From: Luzula sylvatica
Lineage: Eukaryota; Streptophyta; Magnoliopsida; Poales; Juncaceae
NCBI GenBank assembly: GCA_946800325.1
Contig: OX326959.1
Coordinates: forward strand, 5,042,501 to 5,106,500
Direction: 5' to 3'
DNA: 64,000 nucleotides
A program made the position numbers and the translations under genes. Position 1 is the stretch's first letter. Every line of letters starts with the position of its first letter. The notes under the pieces were generated by a model. That model was not told the DNA's origin, made no database searches, and saw only the letters and a list, made by a program, of their open reading frames with translations. Shown here in pieces: positions 1 to 12,688 of this stretch.

Positions 1-410
1 GAAGTATTTTGCTCATTTTAGAGAACTATTTTGGTCTATTTTAGAAAAAATGATAATTGATATTTTTTAAGGTGTTAGACTTCATTTTTTGATTTTTAGC
101 AAAAAATAGGAAAAATAGAAATTTGTATGTGTTAAGTCTTCAATCACGAAGTTTTTTGAGAAAAACATGAAAAATGAAGTATTTTGCTCATTTTAGAGAA
201 CTATTTTGGACTCTTTTAGAAAAAATGATAATTAATATTTTTGAAGGTGTTAGACTTCAGTTTTTGATTTTTTGCAAAAAATTGGAAAAATATAAATTTG
301 TATGTGTTAGTCTTCAATCCCGGAGTTTTTTGAGAAAAACATGAAAAATGAAGTATTTTGCTCATTTTAGAGAACAATTTTGGTCTTTTTTAGAAAAAAT
401 GATAATTGAT
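1..410. repeat. Partial repeat-unit copy matching 2434-2843
   Basis: The window opens on a monomer start. The first ~410 bp match 2434-2843 at an offset of 2,433 bp (14 monomers), including the rare GATTTTTAGCAAAAAA variant at 97 and 2530. The match ends where 420-430 has the GGTGGACTTCAG deletion and 2850-2860 has TTTTTTAAGGTG instead. The same tag recurs at 16048 and 26120, so this is the tail of another copy of the large unit. Confidence 0.8.
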
Positions 411-3400
411 ATTTTTGAAGGTGGACTTCAGTTTTTGATTTTTTGCAAAAAATTGGAAAAATTGAAATTTGTATGTGTTACTCTTCAATGACGGAATTTT
501 TTGAGAAAAACATGAATAATGAAGTATTTTGCTCATTTTTTCGAACTATTTTGGTCTTTTTTAGAAAAAATAATAATTAATATTTTTGAAGGTGTTAGAC
601 TTCAGTTTTTTATTTTATGCAAAAAAAGGAAAAATAGAAATTTGTATGTGTAAGTCTTCAATCTTGTAGTTTTTTGAGAAAAACATGAAAAATTAAGTAT
701 TTTGCTCATTTTAGAGAACTATTTTGGTCTTTTTTAGAAAAAATGATAATTGATATTTTTGAAGGTGTTAGACTTCAGTTTTTTATTTTTTGCAAAAAAT
801 GGGAAAAATAGAAATTTGTATGTGTTAGTCTTCAATGACGGAATTTTTTGAGAAAAACATGAAAAATGAAGTATTTTGCTCATTTTAGAGAACTATTTTG
901 GTCTTTTTTACAAAAAATGATAATTGATATTTTTGAAGGTGTTAGACTTCAGTTTTTGATTTTTTGCAAAAAATTGGAAAAATTGAAATTTGTATATGTT
1001 AGTCTTCAATCACGGAATTTTTTGAGAAAATCATGAAAAATGAAGTATTTTGCTCGTTTTAGAGAACTATTTTGGTCTTTTTTACAAAAAATGTTAATTG
1101 ATATTTTTGAAGGTGTTAGACTTCAGTTTTTTATTTTATGCAAAAAATAGGAAAAATAGAAATTTGTATGTGTTAAGTCTTCAATCACGAAGTTTTTTGA
1201 GAAAAACATGAAAAATGAAGTATTTTGCTCATTTTAGAGAACTATTTCGGACTCTTTTAGAAAAAATGATAATTGATATTTTTGAAGGTGTTAGACTTCA
1301 GTTTTTGATTTTTTGCAAAAAATAGGAAAAATAGAAATTTGTATGTGTTAAGTCTTCAATCACGAAGTTTTTTGAGAAAAACATGAAAAATGAAGTATTT
1401 TGCTCATTTTAGAGAACTAATTTGGACTCTTTTAGAAAAAATGATAATTGATATTTTTGAAGGTGTTAGACTTCAGTTTTTGATTTTTTGCAAAAAATGG
1501 GAAAAATAGAAATTTGTATGTGTTAGTCTTCAATCACGGATTTTTTTGAGAAAATCATGAAAAATGAAGTATTTTGCTCGTTTTAGAAAACTATTTTGGT
1601 CTTTTTTACAAAAAATGTTAATTGATATTTTTGAAGGTGTTAGACTTAAGTTTTTTATTTTATGCAAAAAATAGGAAAAATAGAAATTTGTATGTGTTAG
1701 TCTTCTATCCCGGAGTTTTTTGAGAAAAACATGAAAAATGAAGTATTTTGCTCATTTTAGAGAACTATTTTGGTGTTTTTTGGAAAAAATGATAATTGAT
1801 ATTTTTGAAGGTGGACTTCATTTTTTGATTTTTTGCAAAAAATAGGAAAAATAGAAATTTGTTTGTGTTAAGTCTTCAATCACGAAGTTTTTTGAGAAAA
1901 ACATGAAAAATTAAGTATTTTGCTCATTTTAGAGAACTATTTTGGTCTTTTTTAGAAAAAATGATAATTGATATTTTTGAAGGTGTTAGACTTCAGTTTT
2001 TTATTTTTTGCAAAAAATGGGAAAAATAGAAATTTGTATGTGTTAGTCTTCAATCACGAAGTTTTTTGAGAAGAACATGAAAATTGAAGTATTTTGCTCA
2101 TTTTAGAGAACTATTTCGGACTCTTTTAGAAAAAATGATAATTGATATTTTTGAAGGTGTTAGACTTCAGTTTTTGATTTTTTGCAAAAAATGGGAAAAA
2201 TAGAAATTTGTATGTGTTAGTCTTCAATGACGGAATTTTTTGAGAAAAACATGAAAAATGAAGTATTTTGCTCATTTTAGACAACTATTTTGGTCTTTTT
2301 TACAAAAAATGATAATTTATATTTTTGAAGGTGTTAGCCTTCAGTTTTTGATTTTTTGCGAAAAATTGGAAAAATAGAAATTTGTATGTGTTAGTCTTCA
2401 ATCCCGGAGTTTTTTGAGAAAAACATGAAAAATGAAGTATTTTGCTCATTTTAGAGAACTATTTTGGTCTTTTTTAGAAAAAATGATAATTGATATTTTT
2501 TAAGGTGTTAGACTTCATTTTTTGATTTTTAGCAAAAAATAGGAAAAATAGAAATTTGTATGTGTTAAGTCTTCAATCACGAAGTTTTTTGAGAAAAACA
2601 TGAAAAATGAAGTATTTTGCTCATTTTAGAGAACTATTTTGGACTCTTTTAGAAAAAATGATAATTAATATTTTTGAAGGTGTTAGACTTCAGTTTTTGA
2701 TTTTTTGCAAAAAATTGGAAAAATATAAATTTGTATGTGTTAGTCTTCAATCCCGGAGTTTTTTGAGAAAAACATGAAAAATGAAGTATTTTGCTCATTT
2801 TAGAGAACAATTTTGGTCTTTTTTAGAAAAAATGATAATTGATATTTTTTAAGGTGTTAGACTTCATTTTTTGATTTTTTGCAAAAAATAGGAAAAATAG
2901 AAATTTGTATGTGTTAAATCTTCAATCACGAAGTTTTTTGAGAAAAACATGAAAAATGAAGTATTTTGCTTATTTTAGAGAACTATTTTGGACTCTTTTA
3001 GAAAAAATGATAATTGATATTTTTGAAGGTGTTAGACTTCAGTTTTTGATTTTTTGCAAAAAATTGGAAAAATATAAATTTGTATGTGTTAGTCTTCAAT
3101 CACGGAATTTTTTGAGAAAAACATGAAAAATGAAGTATTTTGCTCATTTTAGAGAACTATTTTGGTCTTTTTTAGAAAAAATGATAATTGATATTTTTGA
3201 AGGTGTCAGACTTCAGTTTTTGATTTTTTGCAAAAAATTGGAAAAATTGAAATTTGTATTTGTTACTGTTCAATCACGGATTTTTTTGAGAAAATCATGA
3301 AAAATGAAGTACTTTGCTCATTTTAGAGAACAATTTTGGTCTTTTTTAGAAAAAATGATAATTGATATTTTTGAAGGTCTTAGCCTTGAGTTTTTTATTT

Positions 3401-3479
3401 TATGCAAAAAATAGGAAAAATAGAAATTTGTATGTGTTAGTCTTCAATCCCGGAGTTTTTCGACAAAAACATGAAAAAT

Positions 3480-3641
3480 GAAGTAGTTTGCTCATTTTAG
3501 AGAACTATTTTTGTCTTTTTTAGAAAAAATGATAATTGATATTTTTGAAGGTGGACTTCAGTTTTTGATTTTTTGCAAAAAATTGAAATTTGTATGTGTT
3601 AGTCTTCAATCACGGAATTTTTTGAGAAATACATGAATAAT
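3480..3641. repeat. 162-bp deletion monomer heading a cassette
   Basis: Relative to the 174-bp unit this monomer lacks TTA in GGTGTTAGAC (giving GGTGGACTTCAG) and 9 bp after the central palindrome (CAAAAAATTGAAATTTG). Other copies are 5730-5891, 16997-17158, 19940-20101, 27070-27231, 33316-33477, 35213-35374, 41795-41956 and 47853-48014. Every one has GAAGTAGTTTGCTC at its start and is followed at once by the TTCGAAC monomer. Both deletions are shared by all nine, so they have one origin and spread by block copying. Confidence 0.85.
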
Positions 3642-3814
3642 GAAGTATTTTGCTCATTTTTTCGAACTATTTTGGTCTTTTTTAGAAAAAATAATAATTG
3701 ATATTTTTGAAGGTGTTAGACTTCAGTTTTTTATTTTATGCAAAAAAAGGAAAAATAGAAATTTGTATGTGTAAGTCTTCAATCTCGTAGTTTTTTGAGA
3801 AAAACATGAAAAAT
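3642..3814. repeat. TTCGAAC-type cassette monomer
   Basis: This class has GAATAATGAAG at its left junction, CATTTTTTCGAAC in place of CATTTTAGAGAAC, ATGCAAAAAAAGG (1-bp shortened) and GTAAGTCTTCAATCTCGTAG at its right end. I located it 14 times; TCGAAC positions are 541, 3662, 5912, 10402, 17179, 20122, 22384, 27252, 33498, 35395, 38003, 41977, 44061 and 48035. It is absent from 48.1-64 kb. TTCGAA is a 6-bp palindrome with a CpG not present in other classes. Confidence 0.85.
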
Positions 3815-6800
3815 TAAGTATTTTGCTCATTTTAGAGAACTATTTTGGTCTTTTTTAGAAAAAATAATAATTGATATTTTTGAAGGTGTTAGACTTCAGT
3901 TTTTTATTTTTTGCAAAAAATGGGAAAAATAGAAATTTTTATGTGTTAGTCTTCAATCACGAAGTTTTTTGAGAAGAACATGAAAAATGAAGTATTTTGC
4001 TCATTTTAGAGAACTATTTCGGACTCTTTTAGAAAAAATGATAATTGATATTTTTGAAGGTGTTAGACTTCAGTTTTTGATTTTTTGCAAAAAATGGGAA
4101 AAATAGAAATTTGTATGTGTTAGTTTTCAATGACGGAATTTTTTGAGAAAAACATGAAAAATGAAGTATTTTGCTCATTTTAGAGAACTATTTTGGTCTT
4201 TTTTACAAAAAATGATAATTGATATTTTTGAGGGTGTTAGACTTCAGTTTTTGATTTTTTGCAAAAAATTGGAAAAATTGAAATTTGTATGTGTTAGTCT
4301 TCAATCACGGAATTTTTTGAGAAAATCATGAAAAATGAAGTATTTTGCTCGTTTTAGAGAACTATTTTGGTCTTTTTTACAAAAAATGTTAATTGATATT
4401 TTTGAATGTGTTAGACTTCAGTTTTTTATTTTATGCAAAAAATAGGAAAAATAGAAATTTGTATGTGTTAGTCTTCTATCCCGGAGTTTTTTGAGAAAAA
4501 CATGAAAAATGAAGTATTTTGCTCATTTTAGAGAACTATTTTGGTGTTTTTTGGAAAAAATGATAATTGATATTTTTGAAGGTGTTAGACTTCATTTTTT
4601 GATTTTTTGCAAAAAATAGGAAAAATAGAAATTTGTTTGTGTTAAGTCTTCAATCACGAAGTTTTTTGAGAAAAACTTGAAAAATTAAGTATTTTGCTCA
4701 TTTTAGAGAACTATTTTGGAATCTTTTAGAAAAAATGATAATTGATATTTTTGAAGGTGTTAGACTTCAGTTTTTTATTTTTTGCAAAAAATGGGAAAAA
4801 TATAAATTTGTATGTGTTAGTCTTCAATCACGGAATTTTTTGAGAAAAATATGAAAAATGAAGTATTTTGCTCATTTTAGAGAACTATTTCGGACTCTTT
4901 TAGGAAAAATGATAATTGATATTTTTGAAGGTGTTAGACTTCAGTTTTTGATTTTTTGCGAAAAATTGGAAAAATAGAAAATTGTATGTGTTAGTCTTCA
5001 ATCCCGGAGTTTTTTGAGAAAAACATGAAAAATGAAGTATTTTGCTCATTTTAGAGAACTATTTCGGACTCTTTTAGAAAAAATGATAATTGATATTTTT
5101 GAAGGTGTTAGACTTCAGTTTTTGATTTTTTGCAAAAAATGGGAAAAATAGAAATTTGTATGTGTTAGTCTTCAATGACGGAATTTTTTGAGAAAAACAT
5201 GAAAAATGAAGTATTTTGCTCATTTTAGAGAACTATTTTGGTCTTTTTTACAAAAAATGATATTTGATATTTTTGAAGGTGTTAGCCTTCAGTTTTTGAT
5301 TTTTTGCGAAAAATTGGAAAAATAGAAATTTGTATGTGTTAGTCTTCAATCCCGGAGTTTTTTGAGAAAAACATGAAAAATGAAGTATTTTGCTCATTTT
5401 AGAGAACTATTTTGGTCTTTTTTAGATAAAATGATAATAGATATTTTTTAAGGTGTTAGACTTCATTTTTTGATTTTTTGCAAAAAATAGGAAAAATAGA
5501 AATTTGTATGTGTTAGTCTTCAATCACGGAATTTTTCGAGAAAAACATGAAAAATGAAGTATTTTGCTCATTTTAGAGAACTATTTTGGTCTTTTTTAGA
5601 AAAAATGATAATTGATATTTTTGAAGGTGTGAGACTTCAGTTTTTGATTTTTTGCAAAAAATTGGAAAAATTGAAATTTGTATGTGTTAGTCTTCAATCC
5701 CGGAGTTTTTCGAGAAAAATATGAAAAATGAAGTAGTTTGCTCATTTTAGAGAACTATTTTTGTCTTTTTTAGAAAAAATGATAATTGATATTTTTGAAG
5801 GTGGACTTCAGTTTTTGATTTTTTGCAAAAAATTGAAATTTGTATGTGTTAGTCTTCAATCACGGAATTTTTTGAGAAAAACATGAATAATGAAGTATTT
5901 TGCTCATTTTTTCGAACTATTTTGGTCTTTTTTAGAAAAAATAATAATTGATATTTTTGAAGGTGTTAGACTTCAGTTTTTTATTTTATGCAAAAAAAAG
6001 GAAAAATAGAAATTTGTATGTGTAAGTCTTCAATCTCGTAGTTTTTTGAGAAAAACATGAAAAATTAAGTATTTTGATCATTTTAGAGAACTATTTTGGT
6101 CTTTTTTAGAAAAAATCATAATTGATATTTTTGAAGGTGTTAGACTTCAGTTTTTTATTTTTTGCAAAAAATGGGAAAAATAGAAATTTTTATGTGTTAG
6201 TCTTCAATCACGATGTTTTTTGAGAAGAACATGAAAAATGAAGTATTTTGCTCATTTTAGAGAACTATTTCGGACTCTTTTAGAAAAAATGATAATTGAT
6301 ATTTTTGAAGGTGTTAGACTTCAGTTTTTGATTTTTTGCAAAAAATGGGAAAAATAGAAATTTGTATGTGTTAGTTTTCAATGACGGAATTTTTTGAGAA
6401 AAACATGAAAAATGAAGTATTTTGCTCATTTTAGAGAACTATTTTGGTCTTTTTTACAAAAAATGATAATTGATATTTTTGAGGGTGTTAGACTTCAGTT
6501 TTTGATTTTTTGCAAAAAATTGGAAAAATTGAAATTTGTATGTGTTAGTCTTCAATCACGGAATTTTTTGAGAAAATCATGAAAAATGAAGTATTTTGCT
6601 CGTTTTAGAGAACTATTTTGGTCTTTTTTACAAAAAATGTTAATTGATATTTTTGAAGGTGTTAGACTTCAGTTTTTTATTTTATGCAAAAAATAGGAAA
6701 AATAGAAATTTGTATGTGTTAGTCTTCTATCCCGGAGTTTTTTGAGAAAAACATGAAAAATGAAGTATTTTGCTCATTTTAGAGAACTATTTTGGTGTTT

Positions 6801-8329
6801 TTTGGAAAAAATGATAATTGATATTTTTGAAGGTGTTAGACTTCATTTTTTGATTTTTTGTAAAAAATTGGAAAAATAGAAATTTGTTTGTGTTAAGTCT
6901 TCAATCACGAAGTTTTTTGAGAAAAACTTGAAAAATTAAGTATTTTGCTCATTTTAGAGAACTATTTTGGAATCTTTTAGAAAAAATGATAATTGATATT
7001 TTTGAAGGTGTTAGACTTCAGTTTTTTATTTTTTGCAAAAAATGGGAAAAATATAAATTTGTATGTGTTAGTCTTCAATCACGGAATTTTTTGAGAAAAA
7101 TATGAAAAATGAAGTATTTTGCTCATTTTAGAGAACTATTTCGGACTCTTTTAGGAAAAATGATAATTGATATTTTTGAAGGTGTTAGACTTCAGTTTTT
7201 GATTTTTTGCGAAAAATTGGAAAAATAGAAAATTGTATGTGTTAGTCTTCAATCCCGGAGTTTTTTGAGAAAAACATGAAAAATGAAGTATTTTGCTCAT
7301 TTTAGAGAACTATTTCGGACTCTTTTAGAAAAAATGATAATTGATATTTTTGAAGGTGTTAGACTTCAGTTTTTGATTTTTTGCGAAAAATTGGAAAAAT
7401 AGAAATTTGTATGTATTAGTCTTCAATCCCGGAGTTTTTTGAGAAAAACATGAAAAATGAAGTATTTTGCTCATTTTAGAGAACTATTTTGGTCTTTTTT
7501 AGAAAAAATGATAATTGATATTTTTTAAGGTGTTAGACTTCATTTTTTGATTTTTTGCAAAAAATAGGAAAAATAGAAATTTGTATGTGTTTAGTCTTCA
7601 ATCACGAAGTTTTTTGAGAAAAACATGAAAAATGAAGTATTTTGCTCATTTTAGAGAACTATTTTGGACTCTTTTAGAAAAAATGATAATTGATATTTTT
7701 GAAGGTGTTAGACTTCAGTTTTTGATTTTTTGCAAAAAATTGGAAAAATTGAAATTTGTATGTGTTATTCTTCAATCACGGAATTTTTTGAGAAAATCAT
7801 GAAAAATGAAGTATTTTGATCATTTTAGACAACAATTTTGGACATTTTTAGAAAAAATGATAATGGATATTTTTGAAGGTGTTAGACTTCAGTTTTTGAT
7901 TTTATGCAAAAAATAGGACAAATAGAAATTTGTATGTGTTAGTCTTCAATCCCGGAGTTTTTTGAGAAAAACATGAAAAATGAGGTATTTTGCTGATTTT
8001 AGAGAACTATTTTGGTCTTTTTTAGAAAAAATGATAATTGATATTTTTGAAGGTGTTAGACTTCATTTTTTTATTTTTTGCAAAAAATAGGAAAAATAGA
8101 AATTTGTATGTGTTAGTATTCAATCACGAAGTTTTTTGAGAAAAACATGAATAATGAAGTATTTTGCTCATTTTAGAGAACTATTTTGGACTCTTTTAGA
8201 AAAAATGATAATTGATATTTTTGAAGGTGTTAGACATCAGTTTTTGATTTTTTGCAAAAAATTGGAAAAATAGAAATTTGTATGTGTTATTCTTCAATCA
8301 CGGAATTTTTTGAGAAAAGCATGAAAAAT

Positions 8330-8469
8330 GAAGTATTTTGCTCATTTTAGAGAACTATTTTGTTCTTTTTTAGACTTCAGTTTTTGATTTTTTGCAAAAA
8401 ATTGGAAAAATTGGAATTTGTATGTGTTAGTCTTCAATCACGGAATTTTTTGAGAAAATCATGAAAAAT
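8330..8469. repeat. 140-bp deletion monomer (34 bp lost)
   Basis: TTTTTTAG is joined directly to ACTTCAG, removing 34 bp between two TTAGA motifs at monomer positions 41 and 75. It reads as a deletion at 5-bp microhomology. The next monomer has the GAACTGGTTTGG variant. The same pair occurs at 55460-55599, with the related 52709-52848, both in the far sub-family. Its presence here, inside unit A1, shows exchange between the two ends of the window or shared ancestry. Confidence 0.85.
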
Positions 8470-11400
8470 GAAGTATTTTGCTCATTTTAGAGAACTGGTT
8501 TGGTCTTTTTTAGAAAAAATTATAATTGATATTTTTGAAGGTGTCAGACTTCAGTTTTTGATTTTTTGCAAAAAATTGGAAAAATTGAAATTTGTATATG
8601 TTAGTCTTCAATCACGGATTTTTTTGAGAAAATCATGAAAAATGAAGTATTTTGCTCGTTTTAGAGAACTATTTTGGTCTTTTTTAGAAAAAATGATAAT
8701 TGATATTTTTGAAGGTGTTAGACTTCAGTTTTTTATTTTTTGCAAAAAATGGGAAAAATAGAAATTTGTATGTGTTAGTCTTCAATGACGGAATTTTTTG
8801 AGAAAAACATGAAAAATGAAGTATTTTGCTCATTTTAGAGAACTATTTTGGTCTTTTTTACAAAAAATGATAATTGATATTTTTGAAGGTGTTAGACTTC
8901 AGTTTTTCATTTTTTGCAAAAAATTGGAAAAATTGAAATTTGTATATGTTAGTCTTCAATCACGGAATTTTTTGAGAAAATCATGAAAAATGAAGTATTT
9001 TGCTCGTTTTAGAGAACTATTTTGGTCTTTTTTACAAAAAATGTTAATTGATATTTTTGAAGGTGTTAGACTTCAGTTTTTTATTTTATGCAAAAAATAG
9101 GAAAAATAGAAATTTGTATGTGTTAAGTCTTCAATCACGAAGTTTTTTGAGAAAAACATGAAAAATGAAGTATTTTGCTCATTTTAGAGAACAATTTTGA
9201 ACTTTTTTAGAAAAAATGATAATTGATATTTTTGAAGGTGTTAGACTTCAGTTTTTTATTTTTTGCAAAAAATGGGAAAAATAGAAATTTGTATGTGTTA
9301 GTCTTCAATGACGGAATTTTTTGAGAAGAACATGAAAAATGAAGTATTTTGCTCATTTTAGAGAACTATTTTGGTCTTTTTTACAAAAAATGATAATTGA
9401 TATTTTTGAAGGTGTTAGACTTCAGTTTTTGATTTTTTGCAAAAAATTGGAAAAATTGAAATTTGTATATGTTAGTCTTCAATCACGGAATTTTTTGAGA
9501 AAATCATGAAAAATGAAGTATTTTGCTCGTTTTAGAGAACTATTTTGGTCTTTTTTACAAAAAATGTTAATTGATATTTTTGAAGGTGTTAGACTTCAGT
9601 TTTTTATTTTATGCAAAAAATAGGAAAAATAGAAATTTGTATGTGTTAGTCTTCAATCACGGAATTTTTTGAGAAAAACATGAAAAATGAAGTATTTTGC
9701 TCATTTTAGAGAACTATTTTGGTCTTTTTTAGAAAAAATGATAATTGATATTTTTGAAGGTGTCAGACTTCAGTTTTTGATTTTTTGCAAAAAATTGGAA
9801 AAATTGAAATTTGTATGTGTTACTGTTCAATCACGGATTTTTTTGAGAAAATCATGAAAAATGAAGTATTTTGCTCATTTTAGAGAACAATTTTGGTCTT
9901 TTTTGGAAAAAATGATAATTGATATTTTTGAAGGTGTTATCCTTCAGTTTTTTATTTTTTGCAAAAAATTGGAAAAATTGAAATTTGTATGTGTTACTGT
10001 TCAATCACTGATTTTTTTGAGAAAATCATGAAAAATGAAGTATTTTGCTCATTTTAGAGAACAATTTTGGTCTTTTTTAGAAAAAATGATAATTGATATT
10101 TTTGAAGGTGTTAGCCTTCAGTTTTTTATTTTATGCAAAAAATAGGAAAAATAGAAATTTGTATGTGTTAGTCTTCAATCCCGGAGTTTTTCGAGAAAAA
10201 CATGAAAAATGAAGTAGTTTGCTCATTTTAGAGAACTATTTTGGTCTTTTTTAGAAAAAATGATAATTGATATTTTTGAAGGTGGACTTCAGTTTTTGAT
10301 TTTTTGCAAAAAATTTGAAAAATTGAAATTTGTATGTGTTACTCTTCAATGACGGAATTTTTTGAGAAAAACATGAATAATGAAGTATTTTGCTCATTTT
10401 TTCGAACTATTTTGGTCTTTTTTAGAAAAAATAATAATTAATATTTTTGAAGGTGTTAGACTTCAGTTTTTTATTTTATGCAAAAAAAGGAAAAATAGAA
10501 ATTTGTATGTGTAAGTCTTCAATCTTGTAGTTTTTTGAGAAAAACATGAAAAATTAAGTATTTTGCTCATTTTAGAGAACTATTTTGGTCTTTTTTAGAA
10601 AAAATGATAATTGATATTTTTGAAGGTGTTAGACTTCAGTTTTTTATTTTTTGCAAAAAATGGGAAAAATAGAAATTTGTATGTGTTAGTCTTCAATGAC
10701 GGAATTTTTTGAGAAAAACATGAAAAATGAAGTATTTTGCTCATTTTAGAGAACTATTTTGGTCTTTTTTACAAAAAATGATAATTGATATTTTTGAAGG
10801 TGTTAGACTTCAGTTTTTGATTTTTTGCAAAAAATTGGAAAAATTGAAATTTGTATATGTTAGTCTTCAATCACGGAATTTTTTGAGAAAATCATGAAAA
10901 ATGAAGTATTTTGCTCGTTTTAGAGAACTATTTTGGTCTTTTTTACAAAAAATGTTAATTGATATTTTTGAAGGTGTTAGACTTCAGTTTTTTATTTTAT
11001 GCAAAAAATAGGAAAAATAGAAATTTGTATGTGTTAAGTCTTCAATCACGAAGTTTTTTGAGAAAAACATGAAAAATGAAGTATTTTGCTCATTTTAGAG
11101 AACTATTTTGGACTCTTTTAGAAAAAATGATAATTGATATTTTTGAAGGTGTTAGACTTCAGTTTTTGATTTTTTGCAAAAAATTGGAAAAATATAAATT
11201 TGTATGTGTTAGTCTTCAATGAAGGAATTTTTTGAGAAAAACATGAAAAATGAAGTATTTTGCTCATTTTAGAGAACTATTTTGGTCTTTTTTAGAAAAA
11301 ATGATAATTGATATTTTTGAAGGTGTTGGCCTTCAGTTTTTGATTTTATGCAAAAAATAGGAAAAATAGAAATTTGTATGTGTTAGCCTTCAATGACGGA

Positions 11401-12688
11401 ATTTTTTGAGAAAAACATGAAAAATGAAGTATTTTGCTCATTTTAGAGAACTATTTTGGTCTTTTTTAGAAAAAATGATAATTGATATTTTTGAAGGTGT
11501 TGGCCTTCAGTTTTTGATTTTATGCAAAAAATAGGAAAAATATAAATTTGTATGTGTTAGTCTTCAATCACGGAATTTTTTGAGAAAAACATGAAAAATT
11601 AAGTATTTTGCTCATTTTAGAGAACTATTTTGGTCTTTTTTAGAAAAAATGATAATTGATATTTTTGAAGGTGTCAGACTTCAGTTTTTGATTTTTTGCA
11701 AAAAATTGGAAAAATTGAAATTTGTATGTGTTACTGTTCAATCACGGATTTTTTTGAGAAAAACATGAAAAATGAAGTATTTTGCTCATTTTAGAGAACT
11801 ATTTTGGACTCTTTTAGAAAAAATGATAATTGATATTTTTGAAGGTGTTAGACTTCAGTTTTTGATTTTTTGCAAAAAATAGGAAAAATAGAAATTTGTA
11901 TGTGTTAAGTCTTCAATCACGAAGTTTTTTGAGAAAAACATGAAAAATGAAGTATTTTGCTCATTTTAGAGAATTATTTTGGACTCTTTTAGAAAAAATG
12001 ATAATTGATATTTTTGAAGGTGTTAGACTTCAGTTTTTGATTTTTTGCAAAAAATGGGAAAAATAGAAATTTGTATGTGTTAGTCTTCAATGACGGAATT
12101 TTTTGAGAAAAATATGACAAATGAAGTATTTTGCTCATTTTAGAGAACTATTTTGGTCTTTTTTACAAAAAATGATAATTGATATTTTTGAAGGTGTCAG
12201 ACTTCAGTTTTTGATTTTTTGCAAAAAATTGGAAAAATTGAAATTTGTATATGTTAGTCTTCAATCACGGATTTTTTTGAGAAAATCATGAAAAATGAAG
12301 TATTTTGCTCGTTTTAGATAACTATTTTGATCTTTTTTACAAAAAATGTTAATTGATATTTTTGAAGGTGTTAGACTTCAGTTTTTTATTTTATGCAAAA
12401 AATAGGAAAAATAGAAATTTGTATGTGTTAAGTCTTCAATCACGAAGTTTTTTGAGAAAAACATGAAAATGAAGTATTTTGCTCATTTTAGAGAACAATT
12501 TTGGTCTTTTTTAGAAAAAATGATAATTGATATTTTTGAAGGTGTTAGACTTCAGTTTTTTATTTTTTGCAAAAAATGGGAAAAATAGAAATTTGTATGT
12601 GTTAGTCTTCAATGACGGAATTTTTTGAGAAAAACATGAAAAATGAAGTATTTTGCTCATTTTAGAGAACTATTTTGGTCTTTTTTAC

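Larger units (their letters stand above)
2200..5627. repeat. Core segment, copy 1 of 3
   Basis: About 3.4 kb (roughly 20 monomers) are shared with 15.72-19.14 kb (offset 13,514-13,518 bp) and 25.8-29.2 kb (a further ~10,072-10,075 bp). Diagnostic variants present in all three are TTTTTAGCAAAAAA, TCTTAGCCTTGAG, CGACAAAAAC, the 162-bp monomer followed by TTCGAAC, CTATCCCGG with GGTGTTTTTTGG, CTTGAAAAATTAAG, and GATAATAGATATTTTTTAAGG. Private changes are few, for example GAGAAATACATG near 3636 and TTTTTGAATGTG near 4407 in this copy. Confidence 0.8.
481..10341. repeat. Large higher-order unit A1 (9,861 bp)
   Basis: The unit is defined between two occurrences of the rare string TTACTCTTCAATGACGG (C of CTCTTC at 481 and 10342). 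It starts with the TTCGAAC cassette at 541 and the CTTGTAG tag at 664, and carries further cassettes at 3662 and 5912. Its 2.2-5.6 kb part is copied at 15.7-19.1 and 25.8-29.2 kb. Around 7.8-8.6 kb it includes monomers resembling the 51-64 kb sub-family, among them a 140-bp deletion monomer. About 57 monomers make up the unit. Edges are set by an anchor, so the phase is arbitrary. Confidence 0.75.

Noticed and set aside
2315..2325. ATTTATATTTT, a match to the yeast ARS consensus (also near 14092, 15834, 25381 and 25905)
   Set aside because: The 11-mer is expected by chance in 76% AT DNA and the consensus has meaning only in some budding yeasts; nothing else here suggests one.
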